A stretch of DNA of 64,000 nucleotides, from contig NZ_AP026070.1 in NCBI RefSeq assembly GCF_024363255.1, positions 3,162,001 through 3,226,000 on the forward strand. Direction: 5' to 3'. How positions within the stretch are numbered: position 1 is the stretch's first letter; every line of letters begins with the position of its first letter. This document shows, one piece after another, positions 44,345-53,182 of this stretch. The notes beneath the pieces are model-generated. The model saw nothing but the letters and a program-made list of their open reading frames with translations. It did no database searches and was not told where the DNA came from. The DNA is from Shewanella sp. NFH-SH190041 (lineage in GTDB: Bacteria > Pseudomonadota > Gammaproteobacteria > Enterobacterales > Shewanellaceae). A program made the translations under genes and the position numbers.

Positions 44345-44974
44345 TTAAAGCACAGATTCTATTGCCTGAGTAAGCTCTGGACTGTTAGGTGCTACCCGAG
44401 AGTTGAACTGCTGCACGCTTTGGCCATCTTTACTGACCACATATTTGTAAAAATTCCACATTGGTGCCCCGGTTTTATCCGCCAGATAACGGAAAACCCG
44501 GTTAGCATCGCCGCCACGTACTGGAGAAGTGGATAACATGGTAAATGTCACGCCATAATTGATATAACAGACTTGGGCTGTTTTCGCTTCGTCGTCTTCT
44601 TCCTGAAAAAAGTCATCCGAGGGAAACCCTATCACCACCAGTCCCTGCTGCCGATATTTCTGATTCAACGCCTCCAACACTTTAAATTGCGGGGTAAAAC
44701 CGCAGTTACTGGCCGTATTAACAATCAATACCGGCCGACCTTGAGTCAATTGACATAAATCGACCATTTCATCTGAATGCAGCCTTTTAGCCTGATATTG
44801 CAGATAATCTGGGCAGCTCGCTGACTTAGCGTTAAGGGCTCCGGGGTGTTTGTCTGAAGCCACAGTACTTGATGCGGCTGACTCCGCCCGGCTTGGCAAC
44901 GGCGTCAGCGCTAAGCTGGCAATAAGCGTGGTAATGGCAGAGAGCCAAAGTCCGCCGGTGGCAATGCTTTTCAT
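44345..44974 (-). CDS. Exported glutathione peroxidase (cysteine type)
   Basis: I chose the start at 44974 (MKSIATGGLWLSAITTL), with AGG upstream, giving 209 residues with a signal peptide that ends near SRAES; a longer frame to 45073 lacks support. The thioredoxin-like fold has the peroxidatic Cys91 in VNTASNCGFTPQ, then GFPSDDFFQEEDDEAK and the W-N-F motif MWNFYKYVVSKDG. The typical GPx Gln lies in FPSDDF...Q-like position but is not clear. The Cys type normally uses thioredoxin rather than glutathione. A periplasmic location, next to hemH, suggests protection against peroxide at the envelope. Confidence 0.88.
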   Translation of the reverse strand: MKSIATGGLWLSAITTLIASLALTPLPSRAESAASSTVASDKHPGALNAKSASCPDYLQYQAKRLHSDEMVDLCQLTQGRPVLIVNTASNCGFTPQFKVLEALNQKYRQQGLVVIGFPSDDFFQEEDDEAKTAQVCYINYGVTFTMLSTSPVRGGDANRVFRYLADKTGAPMWNFYKYVVSKDGQSVQQFNSRVAPNSPELTQAIESVL

Positions 44975-45291
44975 GAACCTATCTGTGGCTGCCGAATGAC
45001 GGCGGGATAAGGTTGTGCTTCTGGAGTTGAATTGTTTAGACACCTTAATACCTCCCTGTGGTAGCGCACTCAATTGTGGTTTTAGCTTAGGGTTCTTGAG
45101 TACAACTGTGGAATAGGTTGTGGAGCATAATGGATATATGCTGCGGTTATATACCGACCGTTATATACCGGCTTAGACCGGAAAAAGATCAGTCTGGCCG
45201 GTATAACGAGGCTTTATTGGTTGAAAAGTGCCCATATATCATGGCAGCACAAGTTACATATAACTGCTGGTTGCCCGAATATGGCTGGCAA
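44975..45291. other. 317-bp intergenic region between glutathione peroxidase and pilU
   Basis: No convincing gene or terminator is seen. A plus-strand open frame at 45118-45384 overlaps the end of pilU in antisense and is not accepted. A repeat of GTTATATACCG occurs at 45147-45170. Confidence 0.5.
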
Positions 45292-46404
45292 TTAATCCAT
45301 GTCGATAGTGACACCATCCATCATGCCAGAGCTGCCCTGGCCACTGCTGGCCAATTTGATCATCAAGCGCAAATCATTTGGTGAGTCGGCACAGTGCAGG
45401 GCATCGGCATAGCTGATCTCCCCTTCCTGATACAGACTGAATAGCGCCTGATCAAAGGTCTGCATCCCCTGCTCTGTGGATTTAGCCATGGTCTCTTTGA
45501 TCAGATGCAACTCATTATTCTGGATAAGACTTGCCACCCTTGGGGTATTAATCAGTACTTCAATCGCAGCCCGGCGACCGTTACCGTCGATGCGGGGGAT
45601 CAGCTGCTGCGCCACAATGGCTTTAAGATTTAATGACAGATCAAACAGCAACTGGTGATGTTTATTCTCCGGTACCAAATGCATAATTCGATCTAATGCC
45701 TGGTTGGCATTATTGGCGTGCAGGGTTGCCATACATAAATGACCTGTCTCAGCAAAGGACAGGGCAAATTCCATGGTTTCTTGGCTGCGGATCTCACCAA
45801 TCAAAATCACATCCGGCGCCTGTCGCAAAGAGCTTTTCAGCGCGGCATCGAAGCTTTCGGTATCTATGCCAACTTCTCGTTGGGTGATAATGCTTTGATT
45901 GTGGTTATGAACAAATTCCACCGGATCTTCAATGGTAAGAATATGGCCGCGGGCGTGGGCATTACGATACCCGACTAAGGCAGCCAGTGAGGTCGACTTA
46001 CCCGTGCCGGTGCCACCCACCATAATCACCAGCCCTCGTTTGCTCATCACCAAATCTTTCAGGATTTGTGGTAAATGCAGCTCCTCAACAGTAGGAATAC
46101 GGGTTTCAATCCGGCGCATCACACAGCCACAAGACTCACGCTGCCAAAAAGCACTGACACGAAATCGTCCCAATCCTTTGACTGCAAAAGCGAAATTACA
46201 TTCTTTACTCTGACTGAACTCCTGTTGCTGGGCGTCAGTCATCACCGAGTGCACCAAGGCTAGCGATTGCTCTGGGGTGAGGGCAGCATCGGATAATGGT
46301 GTTAGCTCACCATCGATTTTGGCACTGGGGGGAAAGCCTGCGGTAATAAACAGATCCGAGGCTTTACGCTCCACCATGGTACTTAATAGGGGACGAACAT
46401 CCAT
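45292..46404 (-). CDS. pilU: Type IV pilus retraction ATPase PilU
   Basis: PilU is the accessory retraction motor of type IV pili and acts with PilT at the inner membrane. The 370-residue protein has Walker A GGTGTGKSTS (about 130-139), the Asp-box ILTIEDPVEFVH, the Walker B LIGEIRSQETME and the His box ATLHANNANQALDR. The C-terminal AIEVLINTPRVASLIQNNELHLIKETM fits PilU. GGAA precedes the start. It is preceded by pilT 9 bases upstream, the common pilTU operon. Confidence 0.95.
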   Translation of the reverse strand: MDVRPLLSTMVERKASDLFITAGFPPSAKIDGELTPLSDAALTPEQSLALVHSVMTDAQQQEFSQSKECNFAFAVKGLGRFRVSAFWQRESCGCVMRRIETRIPTVEELHLPQILKDLVMSKRGLVIMVGGTGTGKSTSLAALVGYRNAHARGHILTIEDPVEFVHNHNQSIITQREVGIDTESFDAALKSSLRQAPDVILIGEIRSQETMEFALSFAETGHLCMATLHANNANQALDRIMHLVPENKHHQLLFDLSLNLKAIVAQQLIPRIDGNGRRAAIEVLINTPRVASLIQNNELHLIKETMAKSTEQGMQTFDQALFSLYQEGEISYADALHCADSPNDLRLMIKLASSGQGSSGMMDGVTIDMD

Positions 46405-46413
46405 ACGATTTCC

Positions 46414-47451
46414 TTAGAAAGTGGCCTGACGGTTACTGCTTTTAGCCAGAGCATCCTCTCGGGTAATTTGGCCACGGTTAACCAGATTCTGCAGGCACTG
46501 CTCCAAGGTCTGCATTCCATGGGCCATGCCGGTCTGAATCGCAGAATACATCTGTGCTACCTTGTCTTCGCGAATCAGGTTACGAATGGCTGGCGTGCCC
46601 ATCATAATTTCATGGGCGGCAATTCGGCCCCCGCCAACCTTTTTAATCAAGGTTTGAGAAATCACAGCCTGCAGCGATTCTGACAGCATGGTACGCACCA
46701 TATCTTTTTCTCCGGCGGGAAACACATCCACTACCCGGTCAATGGTTTTAGCGGCAGAGGTGGTATGCAAGGTACCAAATACCAGATGCCCGGTTTCGGC
46801 AGCTGTCATCGCCAAGCGTATGGTTTCCAAATCCCGCAATTCTCCCACTAAAATCACATCCGGATCTTCACGCAACGCGCTGCGCAGCGCAGCATTGAAG
46901 CTATGGGTATGGCGGTGCACTTCCCGTTGATTGATCAGACAATGCTTATTGCTGTGCACAAATTCAATCGGGTCTTCAATAGTCAAAATATGGTCATGGC
47001 GATTTTCATTGATGTAATCAATCATGGCAGCCAACGTGGTACTTTTACCCGAACCGGTCGGGCCGGTGACCAATACTAACCCCCGAGGAAAACTGGCAAT
47101 TTTTTTGAAGATTTCCGGCGCGGCTAATGCTTCCAGAGATAACACTTCACTGGGAATCGTCCGAAATACAGCGGCCGCACCACGAGCCTGATTAAAAGCA
47201 TTAACCCGGAAACGAGCCAGATTCGGCACTTCGAATGAAAAATCAATTTCCAAATGCTCTTCGTAGTCTTTGCGCTGCCGGTCATTCATAATGTCGTACA
47301 CCAGACTGTGGACGCCTTCATGATCCAGCGCGGGAACATTGATTTTTCTCACATCACCGTCGACCCGGATCATAGGAGATACCCCGGCAGAAAGGTGCAG
47401 ATCAGATGCGTTGTGCTTTACACTAAAAGCTAATAACTCAGTGATTTCCAT
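46414..47451 (-). CDS. pilT: Type IV pilus twitching motility ATPase PilT
   Basis: PilT powers pilus retraction and twitching. At 345 residues it matches Pseudomonas PilT (344). Walker A is GPTGSGKSTTLAAMIDYIN (about 130), followed by ILTIEDPIEFVHSNKHCLINQREV, Walker B VILVGELRDLETIR, and the His box FGTLHTTSAAKTIDRVVDVFP. The C-terminal AIRNLIRED segment corresponds to the conserved AIRNLIRE helix needed for retraction. It is divergent from yggS, with 35 bases between the start codons, the arrangement seen in many gammaproteobacteria. Confidence 0.96.
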   Translation of the reverse strand: MEITELLAFSVKHNASDLHLSAGVSPMIRVDGDVRKINVPALDHEGVHSLVYDIMNDRQRKDYEEHLEIDFSFEVPNLARFRVNAFNQARGAAAVFRTIPSEVLSLEALAAPEIFKKIASFPRGLVLVTGPTGSGKSTTLAAMIDYINENRHDHILTIEDPIEFVHSNKHCLINQREVHRHTHSFNAALRSALREDPDVILVGELRDLETIRLAMTAAETGHLVFGTLHTTSAAKTIDRVVDVFPAGEKDMVRTMLSESLQAVISQTLIKKVGGGRIAAHEIMMGTPAIRNLIREDKVAQMYSAIQTGMAHGMQTLEQCLQNLVNRGQITREDALAKSSNRQATF

Positions 47452-47486
47452 CGTTTCAGACTTTCCTTAAACTAATTGGTCACATC

Positions 47487-48179
47487 ATGACAACAATAAC
47501 AGACAGACTTGCTGCCGCCCAACAACGGATAGCGCAGGCTGCAGCAAATGCTTCACGTTCTTCCCATGAAATCAAACTGCTGGCAGTCAGCAAAACCAAG
47601 CCAGTATCGCAGATCCTTGAGGCCTATCAAGCTGGCCAGCGCCGCTTCGGGGAAAATTATGTCCAGGAAGGCCAGGAAAAAATCCTCGCCTTGCAGAGCG
47701 ACTGCCCGGACATTGAATGGCACTTTATCGGCCCACTGCAGTCCAATAAAAGCCGGATTGTTGCTGAGCACTTTGATTGGATGCATACCGTCGACAGAGA
47801 CAAGATTGCCCAGCGACTCAATGATCAACGTCCGGCCGATATGGCGCCATTGAATGTCTGTATTCAGATTAATATCAGCCAAGAGTCGAGCAAATCCGGT
47901 ATTACGCCTACACAGATGATGGCACTGGCAAAAGAAATTGCCACTTTACCCCATCTCAAACTGCGTGGACTGATGGCGATCCCCACAGAGACGGATGACA
48001 CCCAAGTACAAAATCGCGAGTTTGCCGAACTGAAACAGTGCTTTGATAAGCTCAAGGCGGCCTACCCTGAGGTGGATACACTCTCAATGGGGATGAGTGG
48101 CGATTTAGAGCAAGCTATTGCCCATGGCTCAACCATGGTGCGCATTGGTAGCGCGATCTTTGGTGCCAGGGGCTGTTGA
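47487..48179 (+). CDS. yggS: PLP-binding protein YggS (PLP homeostasis)
   Basis: YggS/PLPBP binds pyridoxal phosphate and keeps B6 and amino acid pools balanced. The 230-residue protein carries the PLP lysine in LLAVSKTKP (about 30-38), WHFIGPLQSNK, MAIPTETDDT and the phosphate-binding SMGMSGDLEQAIAHGSTMVRIGSAIFGAR. The oddity is the end: after GAR the frame enters the terminal repeat of a MITE-like element, which supplies the last codons Gly-Cys and the stop TGA (48177). E. coli YggS continues four residues beyond, so the change removes only a short tail and is probably harmless. Confidence 0.95.
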   Translation: MTTITDRLAAAQQRIAQAAANASRSSHEIKLLAVSKTKPVSQILEAYQAGQRRFGENYVQEGQEKILALQSDCPDIEWHFIGPLQSNKSRIVAEHFDWMHTVDRDKIAQRLNDQRPADMAPLNVCIQINISQESSKSGITPTQMMALAKEIATLPHLKLRGLMAIPTETDDTQVQNREFAELKQCFDKLKAAYPEVDTLSMGMSGDLEQAIAHGSTMVRIGSAIFGARGC

Positions 48180-48430
48180 CCTTTCAAGTTTGTTTTTGCA
48201 GCGTGTTGGGGGTCTTTATACAAGGCAGAGGCTTTGATAGGTAGTTTCGCTACCTGATAAGCCGATAACGCAGTAGAAAGGCGCCCCAAACGCTGCCCAA
48301 AGGGTTCGGCTAAAAGCGATTTACTCTTTGTTGAGCGGTTCTTGCTTAGCATGCTAGGCGGCAAACCCCTCGCCGCGATTAAAACGCTTTTATCTCGAAC
48401 AAAATTCAATCATCAAAGGTCAACAGCCCC
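48169..48430. repeat. MITE-like repeat, copy 2 (262 bp)
   Basis: Terminal inverted repeats GGGGCTGTTGACCTTT are perfect for 16 bases. The body is closely similar to copy 1 at 32471, in the same orientation. Its left end overlaps the last codons and stop codon of yggS and the element separates yggS from proC. Confidence 0.88.
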
Positions 48431-48495
48431 TAGTAATACAAGTAAAACTTGTTTTTCAGTGATGTTGCCCAAATATCTACTCAAAGCAGCCACAG

Positions 48496-48513
48496 GCAGG
48501 ATAGTCCTGCCTC
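48496..48513. other. short hairpin in the proC leader
   Basis: GGCAGGA and TCCTGCC flank TAG, a perfect 7-bp stem 18 bases before the proC start. No T-run follows. It could affect translation of proC. Confidence 0.4.
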
Positions 48514-48530
48514 TCACAATAGAGAACAGC

Positions 48531-49349
48531 ATGAACCCAAGCAAAATTTGCTTTATTGGTGCCGGCAATATGGCCCGGGCCATTATCAGTGGACTGGTTG
48601 GTAGCGGTTATCCGGCCGATCATATCCAAGCCAGTAATCCCAGCCGCGGCAAGCTTGATGCCCTGAGTGACGATTTTGCCATTTTAACCACCTGTGACAA
48701 TCACCAAGCTGTCCAATGGGCTGATGTTGTCGTGCTGGCAGTCAAACCTCAACTGATGGAAGCTGTCTGTCAGCCACTGGCGGATATTGATTTTAGCGAT
48801 AAATTGGTTATCACCATCGCGGCGGGTATTCCTGTTGCACGTTACCGTGATTATCTGTCCCAATCTCTGCGCCTTATCCGCACCATGCCCAATACTCCGG
48901 CGCAAATTGGTTTTGGGATGACAGGCTTGTATGCCCCAGCTGACATTAGCCAGCAAGATAGAGATATTGCTACCCGGCTGATGCAAGCAGGCGGTGAAGT
49001 TGTCTGGGTTAAACAGGAGTCGGACTTAAATCTGGTCATCGCTCTGGCGGGCAGTTCTCCGGCCTATTTTTTCCTATTTATGGAAGCCATGGTCAGCGCC
49101 GCTGAAAAACTGGGCATGGATGAGCGACAGGCTAGAGCTCTGGCTCAGCAAGCTGCACTGGGAGCTGCACAGATGGTAATCCATAACCCGGATACCCCTT
49201 TAAGCACCCTGCGACAAAATGTCACCTCCAAAGGTGGCACCACAGCGGAGGCTATCGCCACCTTTGAGCAGGGAAATCTGCGGGATCTGGTCGATGAGGC
49301 CATGGTAAACTGCATTAAACGTGCCGACGAAATGGCGAAAACCTTTTAA
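48531..49349 (+). CDS. proC: Pyrroline-5-carboxylate reductase
   Basis: ProC reduces pyrroline-5-carboxylate to proline with NAD(P)H in the last step of proline synthesis. The start at 48531 gives 272 residues, near E. coli ProC (269); the longer frame reads through the MITE-like repeat and is not real. The Rossmann motif is CFIGAGNMARAIISGL (about 6-21). The C-terminal dimer domain contains MEAMVSAAEKLGMDERQARALAQQ and TSKGGTTAEAIATFE. It normally follows yggS directly; here a MITE-like repeat lies between them. yggT follows 45 bases later. Confidence 0.96.
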   Translation: MNPSKICFIGAGNMARAIISGLVGSGYPADHIQASNPSRGKLDALSDDFAILTTCDNHQAVQWADVVVLAVKPQLMEAVCQPLADIDFSDKLVITIAAGIPVARYRDYLSQSLRLIRTMPNTPAQIGFGMTGLYAPADISQQDRDIATRLMQAGGEVVWVKQESDLNLVIALAGSSPAYFFLFMEAMVSAAEKLGMDERQARALAQQAALGAAQMVIHNPDTPLSTLRQNVTSKGGTTAEAIATFEQGNLRDLVDEAMVNCIKRADEMAKTF

Positions 49350-49394
49350 TACGGCTCCTGCGCATTAACTTAACCGGAAAAGGTAAACATCTGC

Positions 49395-49943
49395 ATGAAT
49401 GCAATGAGTTTTCTAATAAACACCCTGTTTGATCTCTATCTGTCAGTGGTGATTTTGCGGATTTGGCTGCAGTGGGCCAGAGCCGATTTTTATAACCCAT
49501 TTAGCCAGTTTATTGTAAAAGCGACCCACCCATTAGTCGCCCCGATGCGCCGAGTGTTGCCATCTGTGGGCAATCTGGATAGTGCCTCTGTGGTATTGGC
49601 GCTACTGGTTGTTATCGTAAAACTGGTGCTGCTCAGCTTGATTGCCGGGGCTGATATGCAGTTTCTCAGCTTCTTTATCGTCGCTGTGGTCAGTGTGATC
49701 AAAAAAGCCGGGGTACTGCTGTTCTGGATGTTAATTATCCGGGCCATTCTCAGCTGGTTTAATCAAGGATATAACCCGATTGTCATGATTATGGAGCAGC
49801 TGACAGAGCCTCTGATGGCACCGGTACGCCGGGTGATCCCGCCTATTGGCGGTTTGGATCTGTCTGTGATGGTGATCCTGATCGGCATGAACTTCTTGAA
49901 TATCCTGCTGGCACAATACATTCCTTACTGGGCCATAGTGTAA
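49395..49943 (+). CDS. yggT: YggT family membrane protein
   Basis: This 182-residue inner-membrane protein of the YggT family (E. coli YggT, 188) has two copies of a unit with two hydrophobic segments. Each has a P-rich loop: [23 protein letters not shown] (about 34-56) and [23 protein letters not shown] (about 127-149). The family has been linked to potassium uptake or osmotic tolerance in some bacteria. It lies between proC and yggU, and the gene order yggS-proC-yggT-yggU is standard in many gammaproteobacteria. Confidence 0.94.
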   Translation: MNAMSFLINTLFDLYLSVVILRIWLQWARADFYNPFSQFIVKATHPLVAPMRRVLPSVGNLDSASVVLALLVVIVKLVLLSLIAGADMQFLSFFIVAVVSVIKKAGVLLFWMLIIRAILSWFNQGYNPIVMIMEQLTEPLMAPVRRVIPPIGGLDLSVMVILIGMNFLNILLAQYIPYWAIV

Positions 49944-49953
49944 GGCTGAGTTG

Positions 49954-50241
49954 ATGAGTGCCGTCAGTATGCAGCAGGATGACCTGCTGCTGAAATTGTA
50001 TATTCAGCCAAAAGCGAGCCGGGATCAGATAGTTGGTTTGCATGGGGAAGAGTTGAAAGTTGCTATCACCGCGCCTCCGGTTGATGGCAAAGCCAATGCC
50101 CATCTGACCAAATACCTGTCAAAGGCATTTAAAGTGCCCAAAGGGGATATCAGTATTGAAAAAGGGGAGTTAGGGCGCCATAAGCAGATCCGCATCAGTA
50201 GCCCCAGACTGATCCCAGATGAAGTTGCTGCATTATTGTAA
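49954..50241 (+). CDS. yggU: DUF167 family protein YggU
   Basis: I take the ATG at 49954, giving 95 residues (E. coli YggU, 96). The DUF167 fold is seen from [67 protein letters not shown], with the conserved PPVDGKAN motif (about 50-57). It is 10 bases after yggT and likely co-translated. No biochemical function is known. Confidence 0.95.
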   Translation: MSAVSMQQDDLLLKLYIQPKASRDQIVGLHGEELKVAITAPPVDGKANAHLTKYLSKAFKVPKGDISIEKGELGRHKQIRISSPRLIPDEVAALL

Positions 50242-50339
50242 ATTCAGTAATTAAGCATCATCGATTGTAAATAAACTGCTGGTCTGTAACAGCTGCGGCT
50301 TTTATACTTAAAGGCCATTTTCTGCACAGGCCAGCTATT

Positions 50340-50774
50340 ATGTCCAAAGCTTTATTTGCCTTGCTGCTTAGCGCAGCCCTGTTCTGTATCCCGGCTCAAG
50401 CCGAGCAGAAACAACAGGTTGGTGACTTTGCCATTCACTATATCGCCTTAAGCAGTACCTTCTTAACCCCCAATATTGCCAAAACCTATGGTATTAAACG
50501 CAGTCGCTACACCGGCCTTGTGAATATTGCCGTACTGGACACTGCCCAGCAGGGCTCCCCCGCCGTCCCCGTTGAACTGAGCGGTATCGCCAGAAATTTG
50601 CTTGATACCCGCACTGAGCTGGATTTTCGTGAGATCCGTGAAGGTAAGGCCATTTACTATATTGCGGAAGTACCTTACCGCCATGATGAAGATATTCATT
50701 TTCAAATTGCAGTGAAATATGGCAAGCAGCTCAATACCATACTCAAATTCAAACAGCAGTTTTATGTTGATTAA
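50340..50774 (+). CDS. DUF4426 exported protein
   Basis: This 144-residue protein has a signal peptide ending PAQAEQ. The rest is a compact beta domain with GDFAIHYIALSSTFLTPNIAKTYGIKRSRYTGLVNIAVLD and YRHDEDIHFQIAVKY, the DUF4426 pattern found next to yggU or rdgB in Shewanella, Vibrio and Pseudomonas. It is predicted to be periplasmic. No ribosome-binding site stands out. A decayed MITE-like repeat begins a few bases after the stop. Confidence 0.88.
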   Translation: MSKALFALLLSAALFCIPAQAEQKQQVGDFAIHYIALSSTFLTPNIAKTYGIKRSRYTGLVNIAVLDTAQQGSPAVPVELSGIARNLLDTRTELDFREIREGKAIYYIAEVPYRHDEDIHFQIAVKYGKQLNTILKFKQQFYVD

Positions 50775-51087
50775 GCCAGGCTCTATTGACCTTTCATGAC
50801 CCAATTCGTTTGAGATAAAGCGTTTTAATCGCAGTAAGATGTTTGCCCCTTGGTACTAAGCACGAACCACGCAACAAAGACTAAAACGCTTTTAGCCCTA
50901 AGTCGCACATCAGTTTTGCCGCTATTAGGCGCCCTTTCTGGCTCAGCCTAAACATTACCCTCTGCGCCCCTTTCTTCCCCGCTGAATTCACACTCATTTT
51001 CAGCCGTCCACCAGCCACGGCGGGCGGTTTAATTTTATTGGGGACTTGGGTATGATGCCCGGATTAACTCCTATCGCGAGAAGCTCC
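50775..51087. other. intergenic region between DUF4426 gene and rdgB
   Basis: Holds the decayed repeat and then a promoter-like stretch without a gene. Confidence 0.5.
50779..50899. repeat. MITE-like repeat, decayed copy 3
   Basis: The segment matches the other copies in reverse orientation: GGCTCTATTGACCTTTCATGA at the left resembles the terminal repeat, followed by TTTGAGATAAAGCGTTTTAATCGC and CAACAAAGACTAAAACGCTTTTAGCC at the right. Only about half of the element remains and it has several differences. Confidence 0.75.
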
Positions 51088-51687
51088 ATGAAACAGATTG
51101 TTCTGGCCAGCGGCAACAAAGGAAAGCTGCAGGAATTTGCCCAAATGATGTCCGGCTTTAAGGTAGAAATTCTGCCACAGAGCCAGTTTGATGTGCCGGA
51201 AGTGGCAGAAACCGGTACCACCTTTGTGGAAAATGCCATTATCAAGGCTCGTCACGCAGCCCAAGTTACAGGTCTGCCCGCTATCGCTGATGACTCAGGT
51301 TTAGAAGTGGATGCTCTGCGCGGCGCACCTGGCATTTATTCTGCCCGCTACAGTGGTGAAGGCGCTACCGATGTACGCAACTATGAAAAACTGCTCACGG
51401 CTATGGCAGATGAATCCAGCCGTAGCGCCCGTTTTCAGTGTGTACTGGTGTATATGCGTCATGCTGATGATCCCACCCCAGTGATTTGCCAAGCCAGTTG
51501 GGAAGGCCAGATTGGTGTTGCACCTGAAGGCCAGCAAGGACATGGTTATGATCCCGTGTTTATTCCTGAACATGAAAGCCGCAGCGCTGCCCAGATGAGC
51601 GCTGATGAGAAAAATGCCGTCAGCCATCGAGGTAAGGCGCTGGCATTGCTAGTTGAGCAACTGGCAAAACAGGGACAGCTGGCTTGA
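51088..51687 (+). CDS. rdgB: dITP/XTP pyrophosphatase RdgB
   Basis: RdgB hydrolyses non-canonical purine nucleoside triphosphates (dITP, XTP) and keeps them out of DNA. The start at 51088 (MKQIVLASGNKGKLQ), preceded by GAG, gives 199 residues (E. coli 197). Motifs are SGNKGKL (about 8-14), ENAIIKARHA, PAIADDSGLEVDAL (about 63-76), and GYDPVF (about 153) and SHRGKAL near the end. It overlaps the following hemW frame by 4 bases, as in E. coli. Confidence 0.96.
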   Translation: MKQIVLASGNKGKLQEFAQMMSGFKVEILPQSQFDVPEVAETGTTFVENAIIKARHAAQVTGLPAIADDSGLEVDALRGAPGIYSARYSGEGATDVRNYEKLLTAMADESSRSARFQCVLVYMRHADDPTPVICQASWEGQIGVAPEGQQGHGYDPVFIPEHESRSAAQMSADEKNAVSHRGKALALLVEQLAKQGQLA

Positions 51688-52865
51688 ACCATTCACCCCA
51701 TCATCTGTCAGCCAACGCGGCCGCACAACCAATGGTGTTACCACCACTGAGCCTGTATATCCATATCCCTTGGTGCGTGCAGAAATGCCCTTATTGTGAC
51801 TTTAACTCCCACGGCCAACAGGGAGAATTGCCGCAACAAGAATATGTTGATGCCTTACTCAAGGATCTGGATGCTGATCTGCATTATGTCCAGAACCGCC
51901 CGCTGCACAGTATTTTTATCGGCGGCGGCACCCCTTCACTGTTTGATGCTGCGCAAATTGCCCGGCTGTTGGCAGGGATCCGTCAGCGGATAGACTTTGC
52001 TGCCGATATCGAAATTACCATGGAAGCCAACCCAGGGACGCTGGAACATGATGACTTTGCGGCCTATCGTCAGGCAGGGATCACCCGATTATCCATCGGG
52101 GTGCAGAGTTTTTCCTCCGATAAACTCAATCTGTTGGGGCGGATCCATAACCGCAATGAAGCTGAAGTTGCCGCGCAGCATGCCAAAGAGGCTGGCTATC
52201 AAAGCTTCAACCTGGATTTAATGCATGGTTTGCCGGATCAGGATTTAGCCCAAGCAATGGCTGATATCGATACCGCTGCAGCACTGATGCCGCCACATCT
52301 GTCCTGGTACCAGCTAACTATTGAGCCCAACACGCTGTTTCATTCTCGCCCGCCCCAATTGCCGGATGATGAGGCATTATGGGAGATTTATCGGGAAGGT
52401 CAGCGCCGACTCACTGCGCTTGGCTATCAGCAATATGAGATTTCCGCCTACGCCAAACCCGGCTATCAGTGCCGTCATAATCTGAACTACTGGCAGTTTG
52501 GGGACTACTTGGGGCTCGGTTGTGGTGCCCATGGCAAAATTACCCTAGCTGCAGAGCGTCGTATTATTCGCACAGTAAAAATCAAGCACCCCCGGGGGTA
52601 TCTGGCGGCTATAGATTTTACTGATAATAGTTTTGACGTCGAAACGGACGATGTGCCATTGGAATATCTGATGAATCGGCTGCGGCTGATGAGCCCAATC
52701 CCTATGGTGGAGTTTGAGCAGCGCACAGGCTTAAGCCGAGACTGTATCCAAGACGGAATGGAAAAAGGTCGACAGCGGGGATTAGTGATTATCAGTGAAG
52801 ATCACTGGGAACTGACGGATAAAGGCCACTTTTTTGTCAATGACTTACTGTCCCAGTTCTGTTAA
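51684..52865 (+). CDS. hemW: Radical-SAM heme chaperone HemW
   Basis: HemW binds heme and delivers it to respiratory enzymes; it resembles coproporphyrinogen III oxidase HemN but lacks that activity. The radical-SAM motif is CVQKCPYCDF (C-x3-C-x2-C). Family segments GGGTPSLF, EANPGTLEH and the NLDLMHGLPDQ stretch follow. The frame opens with TTG at 51684, overlapping the rdgB stop with AGGGA upstream, giving 393 residues. An ATG at 51732 (MVLPPLSLYIHIPWC) gives 377 and matches the E. coli start better, so the true start is uncertain. Confidence 0.95.
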   Translation: MNHSPHHLSANAAAQPMVLPPLSLYIHIPWCVQKCPYCDFNSHGQQGELPQQEYVDALLKDLDADLHYVQNRPLHSIFIGGGTPSLFDAAQIARLLAGIRQRIDFAADIEITMEANPGTLEHDDFAAYRQAGITRLSIGVQSFSSDKLNLLGRIHNRNEAEVAAQHAKEAGYQSFNLDLMHGLPDQDLAQAMADIDTAAALMPPHLSWYQLTIEPNTLFHSRPPQLPDDEALWEIYREGQRRLTALGYQQYEISAYAKPGYQCRHNLNYWQFGDYLGLGCGAHGKITLAAERRIIRTVKIKHPRGYLAAIDFTDNSFDVETDDVPLEYLMNRLRLMSPIPMVEFEQRTGLSRDCIQDGMEKGRQRGLVIISEDHWELTDKGHFFVNDLLSQFC

Positions 52866-53182
52866 TACCCAATAACGCCCGCAGTTAATTGCTCAACAGC
52901 CGGTATCCAGTTTACCGGCTGTTTTATGTTAAAGAATCATATTTCACACCAAGCCCCCTGATGAGACTTTTAGCCTCGAAGCTTTTATACACGGCACTTT
53001 TATCCACGGCATACTAACTAGCATTTGCGACAGTAAGCATTACCGGCAGTGGTATCGCCGACAATCACTCATCGACACCCCTCATCAAAATTACAATAAA
53101 TTCACATCCAGTAACAAAAAGTTAGAATATTTCTTGCTTGGCTCCATTAGCATATTTGCAACTTCAATTGCGGAGCATAAGA
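52866..53182. other. intergenic region before DUF885 gene
   Basis: After the hemW terminator no gene is seen. TATACACGGCACTTTTATCCACGGCA (split over 52988-53013) contains a short repeat of TTTTATACACGGCA / TTTTATCCACGGCA. Confidence 0.5.
52895..52926 (+). terminator. terminator after hemW
   Basis: AACAGCCGGTA pairs perfectly with TACCGGCTGTT across a 7-base loop, followed by TTT. It closes the yggS-hemW run. Confidence 0.88.

Noticed and set aside
45118..45384. 88-codon frame upstream of pilU
   Set aside because: Overlaps the 3' end of pilU in antisense and contains repeated GTTATATACCG; no protein pattern.
48062..48409. 115-codon minus-strand frame at yggS 3' end
   Set aside because: Arises from the MITE-like repeat and antisense yggS.
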